In this document: positions 1-7,282 of the stretch, piece after piece | How the letters are laid out: every line of letters begins with the position of its first letter | Numbering within the stretch: the stretch's first letter is position 1 | Assembly (NCBI GenBank): GCA_028691385.1 | Contig: JAQUZL010000048.1 | Coordinates: 1-13,263, forward strand | Reading direction: 5' to 3' | DNA: 13,263 bases | From: Oscillospiraceae bacterium | GTDB lineage: Bacteria; Bacillota; Clostridia; Oscillospirales; Oscillospiraceae | Translations under genes and position numbers: made by a program | The notes under the pieces: generated by a model | The model's database searches: none | The model's input: the letters and a program-made list of their open reading frames with translations, nothing else | Told to the model about the DNA's origin: nothing

Positions 1-597
1 TTGGAAATGGGCGTTTCGCCCATGGACGCGCCGGACAAGCCCACCTATGTGACGCTGGACTTTGAAAAGGGCGTGCCGGTGGCCGTGGACGGTGAAACGA
101 TGAAGGCGTCGGACATCATCCGCAAGCTCAACAAGCTGGGCGGCGAGAACGGCATCGGCCTGCTGGACATCGTGGAAAATCGGCTGGTCGGCATGAAGGA
201 TCGCGGCGTCTATGAAACCCCGGGCGGCACGATTCTTTACAAGGCGCATCAGCTCCTGGAAATGATTACCATCGACAAGGACACCGCCCACATGAAGAGT
301 AAGCTCGCCGTGGACTTTGCAGACCTTGTCTATAACGGCAAGTGGTTCTCCCCGCTGCGCGAGGCGCTGTCTGCCTTTGCCGACAAGACGCAGGAATATG
401 TCACCGGCACGGTGAAGCTGAAGCTCTACAAGGGCAACCTCATCACCTCGAGCATCAATTCCCCGCACACGCTCTATTCCGAGGATCTCGTGACCTTCGG
501 CGCTTCGGACTATGACCAGACCGATTCCAGGGGCTTCATCAACCTCTGGGGACTGCCCGATACCGTGCAGGCACTGCGCGAGCTGGGCAAGCTGTAA
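1..597 (+). CDS. argG: Argininosuccinate synthase, C-terminal half (5' end outside window)
   Basis: Joins citrulline and aspartate with ATP to give argininosuccinate, the penultimate step of arginine synthesis, in the cytoplasm. The visible 198 residues are the C-terminal half of a protein normally near 400 residues. The segment APDKPTYVTLDFEKGVPV, the region GLLDIVENRLVGMKDRGVYETPGG and the tail segment SRGFINLWGLP are typical of ArgG. The frame is open to base 1, and the TTG there is an internal Leu codon, not a start. The stop is TAA at 595-597. It is followed at 91 bases by argH, the enzyme that cleaves its product, so the two steps are co-encoded. The catalytic N-terminal ATP-binding part is not in the window. 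Identification is firm; the start is unknown. Confidence 0.96.
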   Translation: MEMGVSPMDAPDKPTYVTLDFEKGVPVAVDGETMKASDIIRKLNKLGGENGIGLLDIVENRLVGMKDRGVYETPGGTILYKAHQLLEMITIDKDTAHMKSKLAVDFADLVYNGKWFSPLREALSAFADKTQEYVTGTVKLKLYKGNLITSSINSPHTLYSEDLVTFGASDYDQTDSRGFINLWGLPDTVQALRELGKL

Positions 598-617
598 GCA
601 AGTGCATTGATTTTTTT

Positions 618-652
618 CGGCAGGGGTGTTCCGCTTCGGGGCAGCCCTGCCG
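618..652 (+). other. Long hairpin between argG and argH
   Basis: The outer arms CGGCAGGG (618-625) and CCCTGCCG (645-652) pair perfectly. After a G/G mismatch the inner arms TGTTCCG (627-633) and CGGGGCA (637-643) pair with two G-U wobbles around a 3-base loop. A run of seven T lies before the hairpin, and no T run follows it on either strand, so it does not look like a normal intrinsic terminator for argG or for antisense transcription. It could be an mRNA processing or stability element, or a weak attenuator between argG and argH. The structure is seen; the function is inferred. Confidence 0.5.
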
Positions 653-688
653 CCATCTAAACGACATCATGAAATTGAGGGATCATCT

Positions 689-2074
689 ATGAAACTTTGG
701 GCAGGCCGTTTCCAAAAAGAAACCGACACGATGGTGAACGACTTCAACTCGTCCATCGGCTTTGACGCCCGGCTCTATCGCGAGGACATTCAAGGCTCCA
801 TCGCCCATGCAACCATGCTGGGCAGGCAGGGCATCATCGAAACGCACGAGGCCGAGAAGATCGTGGCCGCGCTGAAAGAGATTTTGGCCGATGTGGAGGC
901 CGGGACTGTGGAATTCTCCGTGGACAACGAGGACATCCACATGAACATCGAAACGCTGCTCACCGCGCGCATCGGCGATACCGGCAAGCGTCTGCACACC
1001 GCGCGCAGCCGCAACGATCAGGTCGCGCTGGATGTGCGGCTGTATCTCAAAAAGGAGATCACCGAGATCCGCAAAATGGTGCTCTCGCTGATGGACGTGC
1101 TGGCGCGCAAGGCCGAGGACAACAAGCAGTCCTACATGCCGGGCTATACCCACCTGCAGCGCGCCCAGCCCACCACCTTCGCCCATTACATGATGGCCTA
1201 TGCCAATATGCTCCGCCGGGACGTGACGCGGCTGGAGGACTGTTTGGAGCGGATGGACGAAATGCCCCTTGGCTCCGGCGCGCTGGCCGGCACCACCTAT
1301 CCCATCGATCGATCGTTTGTGGCAGAGCAGCTGGGCTTCGCGCGCATCACCCAGAATTCGCTCGATGGCGTGTCCGACCGCGACTACGTCATTGAATTCT
1401 TGTCCGCCTGTTCACTGATGATGATGCACCTTTCCCGGTTTTCCGAGGAGATCATCCTCTGGTGCAGCTGGGAATTCAAATTTGTGGAGCTGGACGACGC
1501 CTATTCCACCGGCTCGTCCATCATGCCCCAGAAAAAGAACCCGGACGTGGCGGAGCTGGTGCGCGGCAAGACCGGCCGCGTCTATGGCGACCTCATGAGC
1601 CTGCTCACCGTGATGAAGAGCCTGCCGCTGGCCTATAACAAGGATATGCAGGAGGACAAGGAGGCGCTTTTTGACGCGGTCGATACCGTCAAGCAGTGCC
1701 TGCCGGTGTTCGGCGCGATGGTGGACACCATGACCGTGCTGCCGAAAAATATGGCCAAGGCCGCGTCGCGCGGCTTCATCAACGCCACCGACTGCGCCGA
1801 CTATCTTACCCGCAAGGGCATGCCCTTCCGTGACGCATACAAGATTGTCGGCCGTCTGGTCAACCTGTGCATCAGCAACGATGAAACGCTCGACACCTTG
1901 GCGCTCAAGGACTTCCGCGCGATTTCCGGGCTGTTCGAGGCGGACATTTATCAGGCGCTGGAGCTGAAAACCTGCGTGAACGGCCGCAAAGTGCCCGGCG
2001 GCCCGTCTGCCGAAGCGGTGGACAACCAGATTGCCAACATCCAGAAGTTTCTGAACGAGCGCAGCGATGGTTAA
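689..2074 (+). CDS. argH: Argininosuccinate lyase
   Basis: Cleaves argininosuccinate to arginine and fumarate, the last step of the pathway. The protein is 461 residues, the usual length for ArgH. The N-terminus MKLWAGRF is the family's standard start. The HTARSRNDQVALD segment is the substrate-binding motif, and the fumarase/lyase signature GSSIMPQKKNP sits at residues 275-285 with the catalytic serine at about 277. The frame stays open upstream to a possible ATG at 626. The 689 start is preferred because it matches family N-termini and has GAGGGA at 677-682, six bases upstream; the extra upstream residues would be encoded through the intergenic hairpin. The 3' end overlaps argC by 8 bases, suggesting coupled translation. 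Confidence 0.97.
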   Translation: MKLWAGRFQKETDTMVNDFNSSIGFDARLYREDIQGSIAHATMLGRQGIIETHEAEKIVAALKEILADVEAGTVEFSVDNEDIHMNIETLLTARIGDTGKRLHTARSRNDQVALDVRLYLKKEITEIRKMVLSLMDVLARKAEDNKQSYMPGYTHLQRAQPTTFAHYMMAYANMLRRDVTRLEDCLERMDEMPLGSGALAGTTYPIDRSFVAEQLGFARITQNSLDGVSDRDYVIEFLSACSLMMMHLSRFSEEIILWCSWEFKFVELDDAYSTGSSIMPQKKNPDVAELVRGKTGRVYGDLMSLLTVMKSLPLAYNKDMQEDKEALFDAVDTVKQCLPVFGAMVDTMTVLPKNMAKAASRGFINATDCADYLTRKGMPFRDAYKIVGRLVNLCISNDETLDTLALKDFRAISGLFEADIYQALELKTCVNGRKVPGGPSAEAVDNQIANIQKFLNERSDG

Positions 2075-2996
2075 GGTCTTTATTGATGGCCGCGAGGGCA
2101 CGACCGGCCTGCAAATTGACGAGCGGCTGGCGGGCAGACGTGATTTGCAGCTGCTCACCATTCACCCCGATCAGCGGAAAGACCCGGCCGCGCGCAAGCG
2201 GCTGCTCAATGAGGCGGATTTCGTGTTTTTGTGCCTGCCGGACGCGGCGGCGGTCGAGGCGGTGGCGATGATCGAAAATCCCGCCGTCCGCGTCATCGAC
2301 GCGTCCACCGCCCACCGCACCGACCCGGCCTGGGACTATGGCTTTCCGGAGCTCGGCGCCGCGCGCCGCGCCGCCATCGAGAAAAGCAGCCGCGTGGCAA
2401 ATCCCGGCTGCCATGCCTCGGGCTTCATCGCGTCGGTCTATCCCATGGTGCAGCTTGGCATCATCCCGCCGCAGACACCGCTCACGGCCTATTCGCTCAC
2501 CGGCTATTCCGGCGGCGGCAAAAAGCTGATCGCGGAGTATACCGCGGCGGATCGCGACCCGCGCCACGAATCGTGCCGCATCTATGGCACAAACCTGCAC
2601 CACAAGCACCTGCCGGAGATGCAGGCGGTCTGCGGCCTGCAAACGCCGCCGGTGTTCAGCCCCATCCTCGGCGATTATTACAAGGGCATGGCCACCACGG
2701 TGCTGCTGCAAACGGATTTTTTGCCCGGCAGACCCACCGCGCGCGCCATTCGCGACGCGCTGGCGGACTATTATCAGGGCGCGCGCTTTGTTTCGGTTGC
2801 GCCGCTGGGCGGCGACGAGCCGGTGATCTACGCAAGCACGCTGGCCGGTACCAACAACCTGCGGCTGATCGTCTGCGGCCATGACCATCAGGCCACGGTG
2901 ACCGCGTTGTTTGACAATCTCGGCAAGGGCGCGTCCGGCGCTGCCGTGCAAAATTTGAATTTGATGATGGGCGTCCCGGAGGACGCCGGTCTGTAA
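2067..2996 (+). CDS. argC: N-acetyl-gamma-glutamyl-phosphate reductase, type 2
   Basis: NADPH-dependent reduction of N-acetylglutamyl phosphate (from ArgB) to the semialdehyde used by ArgD. At 309 residues it is short and starts MVKVFIDGREGTTGLQI, which fits the type 2 AGPR subfamily (about 310 residues) rather than the longer type 1 form (about 340-350) common in Bacillus arginine clusters. The catalytic cysteine is Cys115 in NPGCHASGF. TGYSGGGKK and the histidine-rich HHKHLPE segment follow in the expected order. The ATG lies inside the end of argH (8-base overlap) with only a weak purine-rich upstream stretch, so it is probably translated by coupling to argH. The enzyme call is firm; the type 2 assignment is from memory of the subfamilies. 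Confidence 0.95.
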   Translation: MVKVFIDGREGTTGLQIDERLAGRRDLQLLTIHPDQRKDPAARKRLLNEADFVFLCLPDAAAVEAVAMIENPAVRVIDASTAHRTDPAWDYGFPELGAARRAAIEKSSRVANPGCHASGFIASVYPMVQLGIIPPQTPLTAYSLTGYSGGGKKLIAEYTAADRDPRHESCRIYGTNLHHKHLPEMQAVCGLQTPPVFSPILGDYYKGMATTVLLQTDFLPGRPTARAIRDALADYYQGARFVSVAPLGGDEPVIYASTLAGTNNLRLIVCGHDHQATVTALFDNLGKGASGAAVQNLNLMMGVPEDAGL

Positions 2997-3009
2997 AGAG
3001 GGATAACAA

Positions 3010-4230
3010 ATGATCAATTGGATTGAGGGCGGCATCACCGCTCCAAAGGGCTTCCGCGCGTCCGGCGTTCATGCCGGCGTCAAATCCAGCAATTCCGACA
3101 AGAAGGATCTTGCGCTGATCGTGTCCGACTGCGAAGCCGCCGCTGCGGCGGTCTATACCCGCAACCGGGTCAAGGCAGCGCCGATCTATGTGACCATGGC
3201 GCATCTGGAGGACGGCGCCGCCACGGCGGTGGTCGTGAATTCCGGCAACGCCAACGCCTGCGCGCCGGGCGGCGCGGAGCACGCGAGCGCCATGTGCGCG
3301 TCCGCCGCCAAGGCCACCGGCCTGAAGGCGTCGGACTTCATCGTGGCCTCCACCGGCGTCATCGGGCAGGAGCTGAACATTGCCGCCATCGAAGCGGCCA
3401 TGCCGGCCTGCGCGGCGGCGCTCTCGGCCACCGGCTCGGACGCCGCCGCCACCGCTATCATGACCACCGATACCAAGAAGAAAGAGCTGGCGGTGGAATT
3501 TACCGTGGGCGGCAAGACCTGCCGCATCGGCGCAATCAGCAAGGGCAGCGGCATGATCCATCCCAACATGGGCACGACGCTGAGCTTTGTCACCACCGAC
3601 TGCGCCATCACCCCGGCGCTGCTGCACGAGGCGCTGACGGCCTGCGTCAACGTGTCGCTCAACCGCGTTTCCATCGACGGCGATACCTCCACCAACGATA
3701 TGTGCTGCGTGCTGGCCAACGGTATGGCCGAAAACGCGCTGATCGACTGGAAAAACGAGGATTATGACGCGTTTTGCGCCGCGCTGCGGCAGCTGCTCAT
3801 CGAGGTGGCGCGTTCCATCGCCGCCGACGGCGAGGGCGCGTCCCGGCTCATCACCAGCCACGTCGTCGGCGCGCGCAGTGAAGAAACCGCCGAACGGCTG
3901 GCCAAGGAAATCATCTGCTCAAGCCTGGTCAAAGCTGCCATGTTCGGCGCGGACGCCAACTGGGGCAGAGTGCTGTGCGCCATGGGCTATTCCAAAGCGC
4001 CGTTCCGCCCGGAATTCGTGGATGTGTCGTTTCGCTCCTGCGCGGGCGAGATCGCAGTCTGCGCCGCAGGCGCGGGACTGCCCTTTGACGAGGCGCTTGC
4101 CAAGCAGATTCTCTCGCAGGACGAAATTATCATCGAGGTGAACGTCCACGAGGGCGAGCACGCATGCACCTGCTGGGGCTGCGATCTCACCTATGACTAT
4201 GTAAAAATCAACGGCGATTATCGCACCTGA
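3010..4230 (+). CDS. argJ: Glutamate/ornithine N-acetyltransferase
   Basis: Moves the acetyl group from N-acetylornithine to glutamate, releasing ornithine and regenerating N-acetylglutamate; many ArgJ proteins also use acetyl-CoA. The 406-residue protein has the family landmarks ASTGVIGQEL, MTTDTKKK and KGSGMIHPNMG, and the C-terminal WGCDLTYDYVKING. ArgJ is made as a precursor that cleaves itself before a threonine nucleophile; here that is Thr189, in NMG-TTLSF, with Gly at the preceding position where Ala is most common. The start has AGAGGGA at 2997-3003 upstream, 13 bases after argC. No argA is visible, which suits the cyclic pathway. Whether it is mono- or bifunctional cannot be told from the sequence alone. 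Confidence 0.97.
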   Translation: MINWIEGGITAPKGFRASGVHAGVKSSNSDKKDLALIVSDCEAAAAAVYTRNRVKAAPIYVTMAHLEDGAATAVVVNSGNANACAPGGAEHASAMCASAAKATGLKASDFIVASTGVIGQELNIAAIEAAMPACAAALSATGSDAAATAIMTTDTKKKELAVEFTVGGKTCRIGAISKGSGMIHPNMGTTLSFVTTDCAITPALLHEALTACVNVSLNRVSIDGDTSTNDMCCVLANGMAENALIDWKNEDYDAFCAALRQLLIEVARSIAADGEGASRLITSHVVGARSEETAERLAKEIICSSLVKAAMFGADANWGRVLCAMGYSKAPFRPEFVDVSFRSCAGEIAVCAAGAGLPFDEALAKQILSQDEIIIEVNVHEGEHACTCWGCDLTYDYVKINGDYRT

Positions 4231-4241
4231 GGAGGCGCAGC

Positions 4242-5105
4242 ATGGCCTATTCCATGGAGGACAGAGCCCAAATCCTGTTTGAGGCGCTGCCATACATTCA
4301 AAAATTCAACCGCAAAACCATTGTGGTCAAGTATGGCGGCAACGCCATGATTTCCGCCGAACTGCGGCAGGCGGTCATTTCCGACATTGTGCTGCTGAAG
4401 CTCGTGGGCATCAATGTGGTGGTCGTCCACGGCGGCGGGCCGGAAATTTCCGATATGCTGAAAAAAATCGGCAAGGAATCCCGCTTTGTGAACGGCCTGC
4501 GCTATACCGATGCGGAAACCATGGACATTGTCCAGATGATTCTCTGCGGCAAGGTCAACAAGGATCTTGTGAGCATGGTGGAGGCGCTGTCCGGACGCGC
4601 CATGGGTCTTTGCGGCATGGACGGCAACCTGATTCAGGCGAAAAAGCTCGATGAGGGCGGCCTTGACTACGGCCTTGTGGGCGAAATCATGGACGTCGAC
4701 CCCCAGCCCATTCAGGACGCCATCGACGCGGGCTATATTCCGGTGGTGTCCACCGTGGCCGCCGGTATCGACGGCAACAAGTGCTATAACATCAACGCGG
4801 ACACTGCCGCGGCGCGCATCGCCGCGTCCATGCAGGCGGAAAAGCTGCTGATTCTCACCGATATTCCGGGACTTTTGCGCGATGTGAAGGACGAATCCAC
4901 GCTCATCAGCTCCCTGCGGGTGTCGGAGGTGCCGGTGCTGGTCAAGGCGGGCGTGATCTCCGGCGGCATGATTCCGAAAATCGACTGCTGCGTGGAGGCG
5001 GTGCGCTCGGGCGTGTCCGGCGCGCACATTCTCGACGGCCGGAAAAAGCACTCCATTCTCATCGAGCTGCTGACCGATTCGGGCGTCGGCACCATGATCT
5101 ATTGA
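4242..5105 (+). CDS. argB: Acetylglutamate kinase
   Basis: Phosphorylates N-acetylglutamate with ATP, the step before ArgC. The 287-residue protein has the amino acid kinase fold landmarks: VVKYGGNAM and VVVHGGGPE near the N-terminus, NADTAAARIA and LILTDIPGLL in the middle, and GVISGGMIPK with the ATP-contacting lysine. Before the first strand is an extra N-terminal helix (about residues 5-25, including EALPYIQKF). That helix is known from arginine-inhibited hexameric kinases such as those of Thermotoga and Pseudomonas and is absent from the arginine-insensitive E. coli enzyme, so arginine feedback at this enzyme is likely. The ribosome site GGAGG (4231-4235) directly abuts the argJ stop, 11 bases before this gene. 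Confidence 0.97.
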   Translation: MAYSMEDRAQILFEALPYIQKFNRKTIVVKYGGNAMISAELRQAVISDIVLLKLVGINVVVVHGGGPEISDMLKKIGKESRFVNGLRYTDAETMDIVQMILCGKVNKDLVSMVEALSGRAMGLCGMDGNLIQAKKLDEGGLDYGLVGEIMDVDPQPIQDAIDAGYIPVVSTVAAGIDGNKCYNINADTAAARIAASMQAEKLLILTDIPGLLRDVKDESTLISSLRVSEVPVLVKAGVISGGMIPKIDCCVEAVRSGVSGAHILDGRKKHSILIELLTDSGVGTMIY

Positions 5106-5123
5106 CGCGAAAGGATGAACACC

Positions 5124-6314
5124 ATGACCAATCAAGAGCTGATGGCGCTGGACAGCCAGTACATCATGCAAACCTACGGCCGCTTCCCGGTCACCATCGC
5201 GCGCGGCGCGGGCGCGCGCTTCTGGGACTGCGAGGGGCGCGAATATATCGACTTTACCTCCGGCATCGGCGTCAACAGCCTTGGCTCGTGCAACCCGGAC
5301 TGGATTGCCGCCATCGAGCAGCAGATTCATGCCTTTGGCCACACCTCCAACCTGTTTTACACCGAGCCGTGCGTGCGCCTTGCCAAAACGCTGACCGAGC
5401 GAACCGGTATGACCAACGTGTTCTTTGCCAACGGCGGCGGCGAGGCCAACGAGGGCATGATTAAGCTGGCGCGGAAGTATTCCTTTGACAAATACGGCCT
5501 TGGCCGCAGCAACATCGTGACCCTGCGCCAGAGCTTCCACGGCCGCACCATCACCACCCTGCAGGCCACCGGGCAGGACGTGTTCCACAACTATTTCTTC
5601 CCCTTTACCGAGGGCTTCCGCTATGCAGAGCCGGACGATCTGGAATCGGTCAAGGCGCAGCTGCGGGATGATTCCTGCGCGGTGATGCTGGAGCTCATCC
5701 AGGGCGAGGGCGGCGTGCGCCCACTGGATCCCGGCTTTGTGAGCGGCCTGCGGCAGCTGTGCGACCAGCGGGATCTTTTGCTGCTGGTGGACGAGGTGCA
5801 GACCGGCGTCGGGCGCACCGGCGCGCTGTTTGCATTCCAGAAATACGGAATCCTGCCGGATGTGTGCTCCTTTGCCAAGGGCATTGCCGGAGGACTTCCC
5901 ATGAGCGGCATCATGGCGGCGGAGCGTTGCAGCCAGGTGCTGACCCCCGGCACCCACGCCACCACCTTCGGGGCGAATCCCGTCTGCGCGGCGGCGGCAA
6001 GCGCGGTGCTGAAAACCCTCTCCGAGCCGTTTTTGGAGGAGGTTGACCGCAAGGGCGCCTACCTGCGCGCGGGCATAGCGGCGCTGGGAAGCCGCTATGT
6101 GCGCGATGTGCGCGGCATGGGACTGATGATTGGCGTGGGCGTGCAGAATATCGCCCACAGCGCGCTTTGCGCGAAGCTTTTGGACGCGGGACTTTTGACG
6201 CTCACCGCAGGCAGCGACACACTGCGGCTGCTGCCGCCGCTCACCATCACCTACGAAGAGCTGGACAAGGGTCTTGCCATCATGAAGCGGGTGCTCTGCC
6301 CGGCGGAGGGATAA
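5124..6314 (+). CDS. argD: Acetylornithine aminotransferase
   Basis: PLP enzyme that transaminates N-acetylglutamate semialdehyde with glutamate to N-acetylornithine. The 396-residue protein is a class III aminotransferase: WDCEGREYIDFTSGIGVNSLG near the N-terminus, NGGGEANEG for phosphate binding, the Asp in LLLVDEVQTGVGRTG, and the Schiff-base lysine Lys252 in SFAKGIAGGLP. Two ATGs are possible. I chose 5124 because AAGGA (5111-5115) lies eight bases before it, whereas for the ATG at 5115 the same purines touch the start codon; that choice would add three residues. It begins 18 bases after argB and ends one base before argF. Confidence 0.95.
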   Translation: MTNQELMALDSQYIMQTYGRFPVTIARGAGARFWDCEGREYIDFTSGIGVNSLGSCNPDWIAAIEQQIHAFGHTSNLFYTEPCVRLAKTLTERTGMTNVFFANGGGEANEGMIKLARKYSFDKYGLGRSNIVTLRQSFHGRTITTLQATGQDVFHNYFFPFTEGFRYAEPDDLESVKAQLRDDSCAVMLELIQGEGGVRPLDPGFVSGLRQLCDQRDLLLLVDEVQTGVGRTGALFAFQKYGILPDVCSFAKGIAGGLPMSGIMAAERCSQVLTPGTHATTFGANPVCAAAASAVLKTLSEPFLEEVDRKGAYLRAGIAALGSRYVRDVRGMGLMIGVGVQNIAHSALCAKLLDAGLLTLTAGSDTLRLLPPLTITYEELDKGLAIMKRVLCPAEG

Positions 6315-6315
6315 T

Positions 6316-7227
6316 ATGAACCACCTTCTGCGGATGCTGGATCTTGGCGCAGATGAAATTTTGGAAATTCTCGATACCGCCGACCAGCTGAAATATGACC
6401 AGAAGCACGGCATTCCCCACAAGCTTTTGGCGGGGAAAACCATCACCATGATATTTGAAAAGCAGTCCACCCGTACCCGGGTGGCCTTCGAGATGGGCAT
6501 GTACCAGCTGGGCGGCCACGCGCTGTTTTTGCAGGACTCCGTGTCCCAGATTGGCCGGGGCGAGGCGGCGGAGGACACCGCGCGGGTGCTCAGCCGCTAT
6601 TGCGACGGCATTGTCATCCGTACCTTTGACCAGCAGGAGGCGGAGCAGCTTGCACGCTACGCCACCTGCCCGGTCATCAATGCCCAGACGGACGATTCCC
6701 ATCCCATGCAGACGCTGGCCGATCTCATGACCATCCGCGAGCGCAAGGTGGTGCTCGCCGGCCTGCGGGTCGGCTTTATCGGCGACGGCTTCAACGTGTG
6801 CAACTCCACCATCGTGGGCTGCCTGAAAATGGGCATGATCGTGACGGTGGCCTGCCCGGAGGGCTATGCGCCCCACAGGGAAGCGCTGGCCTTTGCCGTG
6901 GATTACCCGCAGCAGTTCACGCTGTGCCACGACCCGCGTCAGGCGGCCAAGGACGCCGATGTGCTCTTCACCGACGTCTGGACGTCCATGGGCAAGGAAT
7001 CCGAGCGGCAGGCGCGCCGGGCGGCGTTTGCAGGCTTTTGTCTGGACGCGCCGCTGTTGGAGCTGGCCGCGCCGGACTGCATGGTGCAGCACAGCCTGCC
7101 TGCGCACAAGGGCGAGGAGATCACCGCAGACGTCTTTGAGCGCCACGCGGAGGAGATCTTCGACGAAACGGAAAACCGCCTGCACGTGCAAAAAGCGGTG
7201 CTTTCCATGCTGCTGCGAGAAAAATAG
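6316..7227 (+). CDS. argF: Ornithine carbamoyltransferase
   Basis: Condenses ornithine and carbamoyl phosphate to citrulline, which feeds ArgG. The 303-residue protein has the carbamoyl-phosphate motif STRTR (residues 51-55), HPMQ (129-132), the nucleotide-fold-like GDGFNVCNS and DVWTSMG (220-226). The usual ornithine-loop motif HCLP reads HSLP here: codon AGC at 7093 gives Ser260 in place of the conserved Cys. The following AHKGEEITADVF is typical of ornithine, not acetylornithine, transcarbamylases. GGAGGG (6305-6310) is the ribosome site, and the gene starts one base after argD. It is the last gene of the arginine operon. Function is firm at family level; the Ser change may alter ornithine affinity. 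Confidence 0.93.
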   Translation: MNHLLRMLDLGADEILEILDTADQLKYDQKHGIPHKLLAGKTITMIFEKQSTRTRVAFEMGMYQLGGHALFLQDSVSQIGRGEAAEDTARVLSRYCDGIVIRTFDQQEAEQLARYATCPVINAQTDDSHPMQTLADLMTIRERKVVLAGLRVGFIGDGFNVCNSTIVGCLKMGMIVTVACPEGYAPHREALAFAVDYPQQFTLCHDPRQAAKDADVLFTDVWTSMGKESERQARRAAFAGFCLDAPLLELAAPDCMVQHSLPAHKGEEITADVFERHAEEIFDETENRLHVQKAVLSMLLREK

Positions 7228-7239
7228 TTGTCATAAACC

Positions 7240-7274
7240 CACCCCCGTTTTGCATACAATGCAAGGCGGGGGTG
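7240..7274 (+). terminator. Hairpin between argF and the symporter gene (terminator or leader element)
   Basis: The arm from 7240 (CACCCCCG, TT, TTGCAT) pairs with the arm ending at 7274 (ATGCAA, GG, CGGGGGTG) around the loop ACA. This gives 16 continuous pairs, two of them G-U. Only three T follow (TTTAATC), so it would be a weak terminator for the arginine operon. Its 3' arm includes GGGGGTG (7268-7274), which is the likely ribosome-binding site of the symporter, eight bases before its ATG. Read-through RNA would therefore hide that site. The base pairing is seen directly; termination and translational control are both inferred. Confidence 0.6.
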
Positions 7275-7282
7275 TTTAATCA

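Noticed and set aside
626..688. An upstream ATG giving argH 21 extra residues
   Set aside because: The extra residues run through the intergenic hairpin and do not resemble ArgH. The 689 start has a ribosome site and the standard N-terminus.
2656..3861. A 401-codon minus-strand frame over argC and argJ
   Set aside because: Same shadow-frame composition, no plausible start context, and it covers two firmly identified enzymes.
4218..6578. A 786-codon open frame on the minus strand across argB, argD and the start of argF
   Set aside because: The sense genes are certain. The antisense product is a His/Gln/Ala/Arg/Gly-rich composition typical of frames kept open by GC-rich third positions, with no domains.
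7248..7266. A possible arginine-repressor box (TTGCATACAATGCAA)
   Set aside because: The half-sites are one base too close and read TGCAT rather than TGAAT. The palindrome is explained as the tip of the hairpin.
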